DNA from: Agapanthus africanus
Taxonomy: Eukaryota > Streptophyta > Magnoliopsida > Asparagales > Amaryllidaceae
Assembly: GCA_030015575.1 (NCBI GenBank)
Contig: CM057338.1
Span: 632,764,189-632,828,188, forward strand
Length of the DNA stretch: 64,000 bases
Reading direction: 5' to 3'
Made by a program: the position numbers and the translations under genes. The notes beneath the pieces are model-generated. The model worked only from the letters and a program-made list of their open reading frames with translations, did no database searches and was not told the DNA's origin. Within the stretch, counting starts at the first letter, position 1; every line of letters begins with the position of its first letter. Below, piece by piece: positions 34,228-47,393 of this stretch.

Positions 34228-37200
34228 TGTCACGACCCGAAGGTACGGAACATGACTGGCACTTAGATTACGAGACGTCTAAAGGCGTACCGTAACCTAA
34301 GTCAGCCAAAGCCCAGAAAATCTAAACCAAAATCAAAAGAGAGTGAAGGAAAACCTTTAATGAGAACGGTTTTTAAATCAATTAAGTTGCATAGAATCCC
34401 TTTTTAAAAACATCAAAAATTCCCAAAAATTTCGGCAGAGTCTCCCCTGTATTTTCTATCCCTAAAAATGGGTACAACAAGATATATATAACCTGTAATA
34501 AACAAATGGCATCCCCAAGCGGGAGCTAGCTCTTCGCCCAAGGCGGATCACAACCACACGCAATATATAAGTAATATCAAGAAAAAGAGCATAAAAGAAA
34601 TGCAAAATATCAGAAAACACACGTCGGCTCAAGTGAGCTCGACCCAAAAGAAACCACATATATACAAATCTCTCAGTCTCATCAATAAGTCGCATATACA
34701 AATAGAAAGTGGTAGATGAAGAATACTAGATACAATGATAGAGCAAAAAGGAATAACGTGTGCTCGCAACCCACCTACGAGCGATGTCGCGAGTCTGAGC
34801 AAAAGGAGCTGATGATAAGATAGCCCGCCGCTACAAGGGTGACGGGTCCGACCTGCAAGACACTGTGGCACAACGGGGGTGAGTTGCCAGCTCGTGAGTA
34901 GAATATAACATCTAGTAAGGCAATCGTAAGAATGCACGCAAATGCGTCACAGCATGTATGTCCAGATGTGATGTAATACCTCTAGTATGCATGCACATGT
35001 ATGTAATGTCATTACTAAGTCTTTAAGTGTTTTAAATGATAAGAGTTCTGCATTCTTAACTTTTAGAAAAAGAATATCTGTGAAGTAGCTAAATATCATC
35101 AAGAAATCATCTAAAATCCGTGTCAAGCATCGAACCAAATATGAAATCACCTCTGTCTCAATGTCTCACTGTACCAATGTCTCAAATATCGGGCTCCGTC
35201 AGTCCGGATCAGCCCAAATCATCAAATCTCACGACAACGGTCGGTATCCTCCGGATATCCGCCGCGCCAGACATCACTGGTAGGTAGTCTTCCCCTGCCA
35301 GGCTCATCGTCTACAACTCGATCTTCTTGCCCTGGGGTACCATACCGGGCCCACCATGTACCCGAGACGGTGCATCCACTCCTCAAATCGGGTCTCGAAA
35401 TCCAACAGAAAACATGAAAACTCATGGTGGACGACACATACATCACTAGAAAACCGCAACTTTGTTTTTTTAAAATGATAAATATAAGCTTTTGTTAAAT
35501 TCTTGCGGTTTTCCCCAAAAATCCAGAAATCGCAGCAATACTGAAATCCTCAAGAAAATCATAATGTTCACATGTTATATATGATAAATGTCTATGATAT
35601 CAATGTATATGATGTGAATTTTGGCTAGAAATCTATGTAAATATGATGATAATGCGAGGTATATGCATGCTACGCAATTTCATATATCATGTATGAATGC
35701 AAATGGCGATATTAAGTTAAACAGATTCTATAGTGCACGTGGCATGGCAATTACCAAAGGCGTGTGTGTCACATGAATAATGCACGTGCAACAGATGCCA
35801 ATGGTAATGGTGTTCGTGTCCTACGAAGTGATATCGCATAAGTGTAGATGAATGTCCATGCAATCTAATATACGGTTAGCTATAAGGGTATGCAATGTAC
35901 ATAAAGGGATAAGCTAACTAACAAAATAAATCTTGCAAGAAGTAGGGTAATCCTAACTAGGGAGCGCCTCGCGCCATCCAGACGATTCCCCCATAGATGA
36001 ATACATCTACTCACCTGAATGCCTCGCTAATCCGATCCGACCACCGCCTTGCTTTTACGCGCCGTGTCCGATGTTTCCCCGACCGATCCTATATTTGCAC
36101 AACACCAAGCATAAGATTACATATCCTAAAACGATGCAAGTCACAATATACAAATATCGACGCTCTCGAATTAAACATAACGTGCACTCGGTGCGCGGGA
36201 AAACACACGAAAATCGCTAAATCTTAACTAGAATCGTTATTTCGGGGCAATCGACAAAACTAAAACCCGGCTAGACAAAACCCTGCATTCACGCACTCTA
36301 ATAGTCGTATACGAAGCTAATTATATCGCTAATATAACGCAATTAGATCGCATCCTAATTTTTATAAAAATCTAGTAAGCAAAAAGCATACCGATTCGAT
36401 GCAAATATCGCAATTTATCGATTTAGCGAGCGTAATATCGCACAATTTACCACTCTAACCAATTAGATAACCAAACCCTAACTTTAATCCAACAACCATG
36501 CTACAAACCCTAATTTGGAATCAAATCCCTCTCTTGATTTTCATGAACAAGTAATTACAACTAAATTAATACTTCAAAATTCAATTTTAGCACATTTAAA
36601 CTACAAGTTAACAAACTAGTTTAGAAATTTCACCTCACAAATTGAACCCTAGTTTGCTCAAGCCACCAAAGATGCCTCCTTTCTTCAAGTTTTGGACTAA
36701 ATTGGTTTGGGGAGAGAGTGGATTAGGGTTGTGGTTTGAATTTATGAAGAAAATGGTGAATTTTTATGGATTTTTCTTGATTTTTCATGATTTTTGAAGC
36801 AAGAATTGAGGTGAAAAGAGGGGGAGCTGCAGCAGCTAGGCTCGGCCAGGAGCAAGGGAGGGAGGTTGTGGGATTTTTGTGGAAGTTTCTAGGTCAAAAA
36901 AACCCTTTATGTTCTCATTTAATGCTTTTCACATCAACATTTTACAAAAAAAACCCATTTTACATCATTTTTTTCATAAATTTCAAACCCTAAAACTAAA
37001 ATCTTATAAATTTATGTTACAATTTATTAACACTCTATTTTAGTTTATAAAGATTCCTAATTATGAAATTTACCTAATTAAATTTGTATTTATCACTAAT
37101 TTAATGTATTTTTAAAAGCTTAAAATAAAAAAAATAATTAATTACGAAAAAAATTATTTAACTAGAAAATTATAAGTGACATTTTAGTGACAAAATTATA

Positions 37201-37329
37201 GTAATATCTTATCTAAATTTTGTATAATTAGGTCTACAATGAAAAATACCTATTTTGACTTTTTACGGAAAAAGCCGAAAAATTAGCCGATTACCGAAAA
37301 ACTGCCTAAACGATTTTCGAAGGGTTACA
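34228..37329 (-). mobile_element. Solo LTR, Ty3/gypsy family D, reversed
   Basis: On the minus strand it starts TGTAACCCTTCG and ends CGGGTCGTGACA, 3102 bases. A perfect target duplication GTCCG flanks it (34223-34227 and 37330-37334). It has the same module order as the other gypsy LTRs: a pyrimidine-rich exon, a GT..AG segment, the donor GTGAGTAGAT at 36014, the stem-loop at about 35730-35815, CCACCATG/CATGGTGG near 35353-35430, and the ACTCACCCCCGTTGTGCC block near 34867-34885. It is a separate family, clearly diverged from A, B and C. Confidence 0.93.
36089..36633 (-). other. Putative first intron of the gypsy D LTR leader
   Basis: Read on the minus strand, TGTGAG is followed by GTGAAATTTC, and the segment ends AAATATAG before GATCGGTCGGGG. 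It lies between the presumed first exon and the GTGAGTAGAT donor, as in the other families. Confidence 0.42.
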
Positions 37330-39423
37330 GTCCGTGTGCGGGTACATGGTGGGGCCCAGAGGTTCCCCGAGGCAAGAATGAGGTCGTGGTGCTAGACGAT
37401 GAGAATCAGGGGAACCATACTTTCCGGTGACATTACCAATGACTCGGCGGTAATCGTGAGGATACCGTTGGGAGTCATGTACGTATAGATACGTGGAAAG
37501 ACGAGCGTCAGAGCTAGGCACTCATGCTTTTCGGATAGAGTGTGATACGTACCTATCAGGGGGTCAGTCATGGTGACAGCACCTGATTGATCAGCATTTT
37601 TGTGTCGATGCTTGATACATTGGTTTCATGATATTTCTTTTTACTCCTTTGTATATATAACAGGGGATTAGGCCGCTATTATATATGCCCTTACACCAAT
37701 ATTAGTGGAATGGGACGCTAATATATGTGTATTGACTTTAATTTATATACATCATCATATTTATTCATGCAAATATATTTAGGATGTTAGATTTTTACTT
37801 GATAATTTGATTTGGGATATAGGTGATTCATTTGATATTGGATACAGGATATTTATGAGATTGCTGATTTATACATTCAGGATATATGAGATTTATTCGA
37901 TATTGTACATTCAGGATTTGTGAGACTTATATGATATGAGAGCCAATTTGGGGGCTGATTTGGGGAATTGGGATTTGGATTTGTCTCGATGGATTGTGAT
38001 CCTACCACGATGTCAGGATTCCGTGGATATGACATATTTCTTTCCATACTCCACATTTATTGTTTATGCACTGCTACATATATTAGTATACCTTTCATGG
38101 CTGTTGCATTTACATACCTTTACTTATATGCAGTACTTCATGTGTTAGTTGTACCTGTTAGTGTACCTTTCATGACTGTTGCATATGTACATTTTCATAT
38201 CCTTATTGCATGATTATTGCATACCGATTTTCATATTATCAGTGCTTCATGTATTAGTTGTACCTGCTAGTGTACTTTCATGATTATTGCATTCATATGA
38301 CCTTTTATTGCTATTAATTGCATATGTTAGATTCACGCTGTACGTGCATACTTGCGATTACCTGCATATGTTATTTACTATTCACCAGTTGGCAACTCAC
38401 CCCCGTTGTGCCACAGTTTGTTTTACAGGGTGTTCCCCAGAGTAGTCGAGGCAGGCTATTCTTCTATCATCTTTTGCTACGGATACCGCATCAGCTCACA
38501 GTATGCAGTTTGCTTAGGTGGGTTTTGTGGTTATTCGTTTGTTGTATTGTATATTCGTTGTATCCTTGTACTCTCCATCTACTATATTTTCTTGTTGACT
38601 TAGAGACTTGGTGAGGACGATATTGTATTTTATTTATGACTTGTTGTCTTTTATACAGTTTCCTTTCTATCGTCTTTTATTTCTTCGCTACGGCGTCCTA
38701 TATTTGTTGTTGTAACGTTTTAAAAATAATTAAATAAATAAAATCGTTTAAGTGAATTTTATGATTTTCGGTAAAGTAAAACGTATTTTTCGTAAAACAA
38801 AACCGTAATTATTTTTCACTATAAATTTAAAAATACCTATTTTAATTATGATATTACTAGTAAATGGTGTTTATTTAGTCACTTATAAATTTTTAGTTTA
38901 ATTAAATATTTTTCCTAAATTAATTATCTTAAATATTAACATAAGCTTATTTATGCACTATATTAGTGTAAATTTCAAATTTGAAGGGGGTTTAATTTGT
39001 AAAAATGAACCATTGTATATTAGAATTTAGTGTTTATCATGCAAAATTTATTTACAAATTTTTCCATGATTCTAGAGTTTTCTTGAGTTGTTTTAGAAAA
39101 GAAATAAAAGAAAATTAAATAAAAGGTTGAAAAGACATAAAGGAGGGATATTATGAGAGAGCTTTCTACACAATTCTTTCTTCATTCTTTTTCTCTTTTA
39201 CCACCCTAAAGTGGCCGGCCTCACCCCCCATGGCAGCCCCCCCATTTTTCCAAATTCAATTTACCTCCAAAATCATCAAAATTCAATAAAAATTCAATAA
39301 AAAATCCACAAAATCCTAATAAATTCATACACTCTATTCTTTGCTCTTCTTTACATGGATTTTGGAGATGGAAAGCACTCATTTTGGAGGCTCGTTTTCA
39401 TGTTTGGATTTTATGTTGTGGAG

Positions 39424-40421
39424 GTATAAATCTTTTTCTTTTGATTTATTTTTATTAGATGTTTCTTTTAAGTATAATTAGATTTATTAAATTAATTCTA
39501 TTTGTAAGTTTTAAAAATTCAAGTTAGGGTTTGTAAATTCAAGTTGTGGTTTTATTAATTCATTAGGGTTATAATAACTAGTTTAACACTTTTGGAAAAT
39601 GGAAAATCATGCATGGTTGTTATATTGTAAATTGCTTATCCAAAATTGTTAAATTAAACCATTTTTGCAAACTAGATTTCTATATATTATATATATTGGT
39701 GAGATAAATTCCAATTAATGTTTATAACATTAGATTGTTGTTTAAATGAGGATATTGACATGTTTAAGGCATGAAAAACTTATTTTGGTCACTAGTTTCT
39801 TTTGATAATTGAAAAATACTAATAAAAATGCTATTTTTGCTAACTAGTTTTTGGAAATTATTAAATAAATGAGAATTAAAATATAAATTATGGTTTCATT
39901 ATATCATTATCATTATAAATTATAGTTTAATACATTAATTCATGCAAAATCAAGTTTGTTGTGGAATTGTGGAATTTTGCTTGTAAGATGTTGAAAATTT
40001 ATAAAAGTTGCAAACTAGGAATTTTGTATTAATACAAATTTGTGTAATAAAAATATAGTAATGGTTTGTATAGTCTAGTTATGCTATTTAATGAGTTTTA
40101 TGACCATTGGTTTCATTTAAATGTCAACTTTTGAAGAAAAACGGTAAATTGGCATTTTCGGGTTTTACGAAATCGGGCGATTTGATGGATTTTAGGGTTT
40201 CGATGAATTAAATCATATTTTATATTATAAGTAATGAGTTTTAAAACTATGAGTTGTTTGTTAATGTTTATCTCGATTAATCGGAGTTTGTACGCCGATA
40301 TCGAGCGATATTTGGTTCTTTTGCGTGAACGGGACATAGGTTTTAACCTATGCGCGTTCCGTGTGTCTTTTTGACTTTTGTCCGTGATTTAGTTTACAAT
40401 ACTATATATGTTTGCGTATAG
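39424..40421 (+). other. Intron-like segment present here and precisely absent from gypsy A copy 1
   Basis: The segment runs from GTATAAATC after GTGGAG to GCGTATAG before GTACCCCTC, 998 bases, AT-rich, with GT and AG ends. In copy 1 the flanks GTGGAG and GTACCCCTC are joined directly (1084/1085). An exact GT..AG loss is what reverse transcription of a spliced RNA would give. Illegitimate deletion at the shared GGTA is the alternative. Confidence 0.75.
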
Positions 40422-40750
40422 GTACCCCTCACGTGGACTGTGGGCGATGAAGAAGAGGATGGCGATACCGTCTTCGGCAGACATGGACCAGGTGAGTAGA
40501 TGTATATCTACGGGGGGAAGTCGGGTGGATGGCGTTTAGCACCCCCGCACGTAGAATAGGAACGGTACTTATTGACATTAGGAAGCCAGATGTGACCCTA
40601 GATTCTTAATAAGTGGGACCCTAGTAATGACCCTAGGCTGGACTAGACTGATTTAGGAAGACCATACCAAAGGATGAATACCTTGGAAGAGATTCGTAGG
40701 TTTCAGGTAGATACACACACGCACACTGAAACTCGACGTGGTGTATACGT

Positions 40751-40753
40751 GTA

Positions 40754-40793
<40 letters not shown>
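40751..40793 (+). repeat. (GT)n(AT)n microsatellite
   Basis: About ten GT units are followed by about eleven AT units. Gypsy A copy 1 has a much shorter run at the same place (about 1424-1438). Confidence 0.9.
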
Positions 40794-41720
40794 GGACTAG
40801 ATGTAGGTATATATATATACAACACGTATATGGGATACAATAATGTGATATGATACACGGGAATGAAACAGTATAGCTGGGCTTGATGCCGTGATTCTTG
40901 ACTATACGGTCGTATTATGATGTTAGCGGATCATTAAATAAAAAATGATATAATGAATAGGTATACATAGATAATAAAGGGTGGTGATGATATAAAGGTA
41001 CATGGGACTCTAAAATAGCACCCGAACCATAACATGTGATTGATATTCTGATATGTTATATGTGTGACTTGATTACGACATCATAGATGTAACTTGATTT
41101 CGATATCATAAAGGTGTAACTTGATTTCGATATCTTATAGGCGTGACTTAATCACGACTTGACATATGTGACTTGATCAAGATATGATATATGTGACATG
41201 ACATTTCTGAAGATAAATTAACGATGTATATTTATGCTGACAATGATATATGATTGATGTATGCGATTACAGTATAGCACCTTGATCATGACATGTGTTG
41301 ATGATGATATTATACGAATGATGAGACACGTAGGTGATACTTGACCCGTACCCCGATATTGGGATGTCGTACGATGGATTTTACCGTACGAGGCATAGAT
41401 GTGATGATTGATCCGCACTCTTGTTTCGAGGAAATCGTACTACGTACGTGACGCTATTGAGGCTGGATCGCCGACTATTAGAGACATGGACTCAGACTTT
41501 AGGTGTACCCTTATTTCTTATCGACTAGTTCTTAGGTTTAGTTCTTTAGGAGGTTAGATGGACACTAGTTTAGGCTCGAGACATATAGTTGTAGATATAC
41601 TTGTATATCAAATGGGTGGATAATACACATCCGTCTTTACTTTCAGACTGTAATCATCATGGTGCATGTTCATTCATATGTTTCTATAATCAGTATAAAA
41701 CTCTGCCTGTTAGGACTCCA

Positions 41721-41802
41721 GCACCATTACCGATGATGCGCATATTCCATGCTCACTTATTTGCCGGCTCACACACATCATCATCGGTAATTGCTATGTC
41801 AC
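41721..41802 (+). promoter_or_regulatory. Conserved LTR stem-loop (gypsy A, copy 2)
   Basis: The same arms as in copy 1 are present (ATTACCGATGATG with CATCATCGGTAAT), followed by TGCTATGTCAC. Confidence 0.6.
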
Positions 41803-43680
41803 GTACACTTTAGAACATATTATCTTTTATTGATAGAATCAGCCAACAGCTAGATCGATATATTATTGTGATTACTCTCTGGTGTTAGTATAGACATGGC
41901 ATTTATTACTTAGACATTTCATGCATTAACATTTTCATGTTATCATGCAGTATTATGGGCATATGCCGACACTTATCATATACTTACTCATGATTTTGGG
42001 ATTTTGGATTTCTATGAGATTTCTGGATTTTGGGGAAAACCGCAAGAATCTATAAAAACTTCTCTCTCTCTCCTCTTTTCTTTTTAAAACATAAGATGCG
42101 GTTTTCTCGTGATGTATGTGTCGTCCACCATGAGATTTCATGTTTTCTGTTGGATTTCGAGACCCGATTCGAGGAGTGGATGAACCGTCTCGGGTACATG
42201 GTGGGCCCGGTATGGTACCCCAGGGCAAGAAGATCAAGTTGTAGACGATGAGCCTGGCAGAGGAAGGCTAACTACCGGTGATGTCTGGCGCGGCGGATAT
42301 CTAGAAGATACCGACCGTTGTCGTAAGATTTGATGATATGTGCCGATCTGGACTGATGGAGCCCGAGATATTGAGACTATGAGACATTGAGATTATGAGG
42401 TATTGAGACTTGAGATTTACATGTTTTGTGACGATGCTTGACACGGATTTCCATGGATTTCATTGTTGCTATTTCAGATTTCTATACACATTTTAATATG
42501 ATAAAAGTTAAAGATTTCTTATACAGATATATCTAGATTTCAGGATTGGTTATGTTACATTCATGGTGCATGCATACTCATTCTTATGTTATAGCACTAT
42601 ATGAGGCACTTACACGAGCACGGAGTATTTGCATTTACACGTAGTATTACCCTGCCATTACTAGATGATTGGGATTTAGTAGTGTATTATTATGACCTAG
42701 GATAGCGTTGTGCATTCGATTTCTTTTCGTAGATGTCTTCTACTCACGAGTTGGCAACTCACCCCTGTTGTGCCAAATTTTATTACAGGTTGATGTACAG
42801 GGTTCCTTGGCAGATTGCTGGCACATGATTTCTTCCCGGGTGATTTGCACGGTAGGTTGGTTCATTTGTATCTGAACCGCCGTTGTATTTTTATTATTTC
42901 ATTTGTATCTAGAAAGCTCCATCAACCAAACTTGTATTACTTGATAGTTTACTGGACCATTTATTCGTTTTGACCTTAGAGTCGCGCTTGTATTATTATG
43001 ATATCTGGTGGTTTTGTTTCCTTTGAGCTTTGAGCCTCGCCCTTTGGCGTTGTATACTATTATGCATTGTTGTGGTTGTTTCCGCCTTTTGGCGTAGAGC
43101 TAGCTCCCGTTTGGGGATGCTTTTATTGTTTGTGTATTTTATACTTGTTGTACCCGTTTGGGGCCAGTTTTTACAGAGGAGACTCTGCCGAAATTTTTGG
43201 GAAAATTTGCTGGTGCTTTTAGACTTGTTTTCTTCTTGTTTTCTTTTACTTCTTCTTCTTTTATATGGTTTAGATTTCTGGGCTTCGGCTTACTTAGGTT
43301 ACGTTGCGCCTCTTGACGTTTCGTAATCTAAGTGTCGGTCACGTTCCGTACTTTCGGGTCGTGACAGTTGTGGTGGTTGTTTTCCGTCTTTGGGCGTGTA
43401 TTTTCTCCCGTTTGGGGATGCTTTACTTTATATTTATGTTGTACCCATTTTTGGGGCTAGCTTTTACAAAGGAGGTGCTGCCAAAATTTTAAAGGAAATA
43501 AAGTTGGACTTTTAAAGAATTTGGGTTGTGATTTTAAAGACTTTTAAACAATGTTTCTTATCTTTTCTTGTCTTTTAATGGTTTAGATTTCTGGGTTTTG
43601 GCTTTCTTTTACTGCGTTACGCCTGTAGACGTTGAGTAGGATTAGGGCCGTCACGTGCTAATTTCGGGTCGTGACAAAGT

Positions 43681-43693
43681 TGGTATCAGAGCG
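43681..43693 (+). promoter_or_regulatory. Primer-binding site of gypsy C
   Basis: TGGTATCAGAGCG lies four bases after the LTR end GTGACA, and is complementary to tRNA-Met. Confidence 0.9.
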
Positions 43694-46600
43694 CTAGGTT
43701 TTTACCTTTCGGAGTGTAGGATGACCTTGGTATGATGGAGTAGGTAGCTTAAGCAGGGTAACGTAATGTGTGTATGTCTGCAGCATACTCACGATGCGGT
43801 ACTCCGCCTAAAGTGACCTAAGTACAATTTGCTTGAAATTCCTTCCTTGATGATTCATATCCTTGTGATTCGATTTCCGTGTTCATATCGAATCCTATCT
43901 CTATTTATAGCCTTTACCGCCGACGACTATGGGGACTGAGAGAGGTGCAGCGAGGGCCTAGGTCAGAATTAACTCAGGTGAGACGAGGACTGACCAGGAT
44001 GGCACGCTCATTGCACAGGAGCAGAAAGATTCTCCTTCGACAGATAGCATCTCTAGGCTTGTGGCAGAGATGCAGGACATGCGCCAGACGACGAGTTCTT
44101 TGGTTCAGACCGTTTGAGCGCAGCGACAGGAGGTTGTCACCCCTGTTACTCTGTTGTTCCTTACGATCAGCATGCAGCATTCTGTCACCTACATAGCACC
44201 AGTGGATGCAGCCCCAGTTTACGAGACACGCGTTCCAGATACTTTGGGAGTTCCGGAGCAGTGGAGGACTCGTACCGGTGTACCAGCCCAGTGACAGAGG
44301 CCTAGTCGTCGAGACAGCTTTCGTGACCGTCGCGGAGTAGCTGTGGTTTAGGACGAGAGTCGTGTTAGCTAGATCAGCCGCTTGTTGTGTTAACTTCTGT
44401 CAGCGATTCTTTTGTTGCGCAACACGTATTTCAGTTGTGTGCCAATCGGGTAGGAGATTCATCCGTCACTTGATCCTTCTAGAGATGTTGGATTTGACGT
44501 TCTCCTGGGTACGGACTGGTTAGCTACGTGCTAGGCGTCTGTGGACTACCGTGAGAAAACAGTCAGGTGTTGTTTTCCCCGGTGAGTCAGTTCTTGTTGT
44601 ACAGGTGGATATTTGTGCCACCTCTCATAGCTCGAATTCAGCATTTTTCTCTTGTCGGCTTTTGAGGAGAGGATGTCGTGGATTCTTGGCATTCATTCAT
44701 GGTACCGGAGCCACAGTTGGTATGTTGGACCGGGTTCCTTTCGTGCGAGAGTTATCCGACGTTGTTCTACATGAGCCGGCGGAGCTTAGGGAGCTTAAGG
44801 ATCAGCTACAGAGTTGTTTGTTGGGGGCTTGTGCGTTTAAGTGTTTCGCATTAGGGAGCTCCTATTTCTGTTCGTTAAGGAGAAAGACGACAGATTGAGG
44901 TTGTATATTGATGGATCGTTAATTGAACCGGCTTACGGTGCGGATAGGTATCCTTTACCTCGCATTGACGATTTCTTCGATCAGCTCCTGAGTGTGAGAC
45001 TTTTTCTATGTTTGTTTGGGATCAGGTCATCATTGTTGCGGGTTCGGAGTGATGACATTCCGAAGACTGCCTTGTGCGTGCTACGGGCTTTGTGTGTTTT
45101 GGTGGTGTCGTCGGACTCACCAATGCCCTAGCAGCATTCGTAGGTATGATGAACCAGATTTCTTCAGGCCGTTCCTCGACCAGTTATTGTTGTATTATTG
45201 ATGACATCTGGTCTATTCAATGTGTCATGAGGGACAGGAGTAGCACTTGGGGATTTGTTTTGCGGACATTGGGAGAGCCCAGCGGTTTGCTTGGTTCTCA
45301 GAGTGTTTCTTCAGGCTTGTTTGTGTTGACTCCTAGGTCTTGTAGTTATGGGAGACGGTTTTCGTATGGTTCCGAGGAAGATCGAGACCATACGGCTTAG
45401 GCCCAGACTTGTGTACGAACCGAGATCCGCAGATTTTGGGCTTAGCAGGTTTTTTACCGCCGTTTCGTGCAAGATTGCTATTGTAGTGCTGCACCGTTGA
45501 CTGAACTGACCGGAAAGGAAGTTTCTTTTCTTTGGACTGAGGCATGTGTGTGGAGTTTTTCGGTAGTTGAAGACTCGGTTAACAACTGCATCAGTTCTTT
45601 CTTTGCTTCTGGTTCGGGCGACTTTGTTGTTTAACTGTGATGTTTCGCGAGTAGGGCTCGATTGTGTACTGAGGTGACATTATAGAGTTATCGTTTTTGC
45701 TTCCCTACACATAGAGGAAGTACTAGCAGAATATCCCACTCATGATCTGGAGATGGCCGCGGTGGTCTTGCGTTGGAGATTTAGAGACACTACTTGTTCG
45801 AGAGTCGTGTCAGATTTTCACAGACCACCAGAGCTTAATGTACATCTTCCTGCAGCGGGTGTTGATTGTTGAGACAGTCTTCAGCGGATTTACAGTTCTT
45901 GTGCGTTCGTTGAGTACATCTTGTGTTCGCCTCTACTGAGGGGACTGCTTGCTCATGTCCGCGCCCGACCACTTTTCCTTAATCGCTTTCGCGAGGCACT
46001 GCCCACCGATGCTCGTTCGTCAGAGATTCTTGAGCATACTCGGCTGGGTAATGATTCAGAGTCCTTGATTTGTGACAAGGGTGTGCTAAGTTTAGGGACG
46101 CGTTTGTGTACATGATACTATTGGGTAGAGACGCGAAATCCTAGAGCAGGCACATCTGTCAACCCTCTGTACTCATTCAAGTTCCACCAACATTGACGTG
46201 ACTTATGAGATAGTTACGGGTGGGCAGGGATGTAAAGAGAAGTTTCGGGTTTCGTTTCAAGGTGTCTGTCTTGTGGTGTGCTTTGGTTGAGCATCTGAGA
46301 CCGGCTGGAGAGTTGCAGCCTTTAACCGTTCCGAAGTGGGAGTGGGAGCAGATCTCCACGAATTTCGTTATGGTGTCTACCCAGGTCTAGACAGGGTGTG
46401 ACTCCATTTGGATGTTTGTTGTCCGGTTTTTCTCAATTTGCTCAGTTGTTCTTTGTTAAGTTTGTGCATTGCACGGAGTTCCTTCATGGGTCGTATCCAA
46501 TAAAGGCACCCTGTTTGCTTGTCGTCTTTGGCAGGAGTTTCAGGAAGCCTCGGGTACTGGTTGAGCTTTTGCTCCATCTTTCCATCCGCAGGATGATGGT

Positions 46601-47380
46601 TTTGTGAGAGCGGGCTATACCGACTCTGGAGGTTATGCTTGTGCGTGCGTACTAATTGTTTTCGGCAGTTGGGGATCGTCACTCGCCATCGTTAGGGTTC
46701 TCATTCGATAGCTGTTATCAGGAGTCACTCCAATTGGCAACCTTTAGGTTTAGGGGTTAGGTCGTGTCGATCACCAGTCTGTTTTTCTGACTCCGTGTAT
46801 TAGGATTTTTAGACCCCGGCTAGTCTAAAGACTTCGGAGATGATCCAATTGGTTCAGGTCAGGATGATGGCAGCCCAGTGCAGACAGAGGTCTTATGCCG
46901 ACCGTGATGGTCGCAGACTTGAGTTCGCAGTGGGAGATCATGTATTCCTACGGACTTTTCCGATGAATGACGTGTTGAGTTTTGGGAAGCTTATCCCAGA
47001 ATTGTAGGTCCTTTTAAGATCCTTAAAGTGAGCTAGTTCCGTTGCCTTTAACTTGGCACTTCCGCCCAGATTATTGAGTATTCACCCCGTATTCCTTGTG
47101 TCGATACTTTGCAATTACCTTCATGACCTTTCTCACATGATTCAGCATCAGACCATTTAGCTTGGACGCAATCTTTCATACACCTGCAGCCAATTGTGTT
47201 AATGGCTCGGCAGGTGGAGAAATTTCGGTCAAGGGTTTTGCCATCTGAGGAGGGTTTTCTTAGGCGTAGCCGTATAGTGAGGTAATCACTTAGGAGGCTG
47301 CGAACGAGATTTGGGAGTTTTATACTCATCTTCTTGAAGGTACGCGTAGATGAATTTTAATTCGGGGACCGAATTTCTTT

Positions 47381-47393
47381 AAGGGGGGAAGAT
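47381..47393 (+). promoter_or_regulatory. Polypurine tract of gypsy C
   Basis: AAGGGGGGAAGAT directly precedes the 3' LTR start TGTAACATTTC. A near-identical tract precedes the gypsy B LTR at 56054. Confidence 0.9.

Larger units (their letters stand above)
38711..43366 (+). mobile_element. Solo LTR, Ty3/gypsy family A, copy 2
   Basis: It starts TGTAACGTTT and ends TCGGGTCGTGACA, 4656 bases, with the perfect target duplication GTTGT (38706-38710 and 43367-43371). It sits in the gypsy C 5' LTR. It matches copy 1 at 367-3986 apart from the extra segment 39424-40421, and so keeps the intron-like segment that copy 1 lacks. Confidence 0.94.
31918..43676 (+). repeat. 5' LTR of gypsy C, with two solo LTRs inserted
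   Basis: It starts TGTAACGTTTCAG and ends TCGGGTCGTGACA. It is interrupted by the reversed gypsy D solo LTR (34228-37329) and the gypsy A solo LTR (38711-43366). The uninterrupted sequence of both sites is present in the 3' LTR, near 51893-51900 and 53262-53272. Confidence 0.93.
43677..47393 (+). pseudogene. Decayed gag-pol interior of gypsy C
   Basis: A primer-binding site TGGTATCAGAGCG starts at 43681. Pieces of a Ty3/gypsy polyprotein can still be recognised. A reverse transcriptase stretch with YPLPRIDD lies near 44950-45120. An RNase H or connection stretch is likely near 45730-45840. An integrase C-terminal part with the GDHVFLR and GPFKIL (GPY/F module) motifs lies near 46920-47080. 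The order RT before integrase fits gypsy. There are very many breaks and the region could not code for a working protein. It is also more GC-rich than the LTRs. Confidence 0.8.

Noticed and set aside
36465-36510. Telomere-like AAACCCTAA pieces
   Set aside because: Only single, spaced copies are present, in AT-rich LTR sequence. There is no tandem run.
44551-46682. A row of short open frames that might be host genes
   Set aside because: They lie between the gypsy C LTRs and overlap scattered gypsy motifs in varying frames, so they are remains of its gag-pol.
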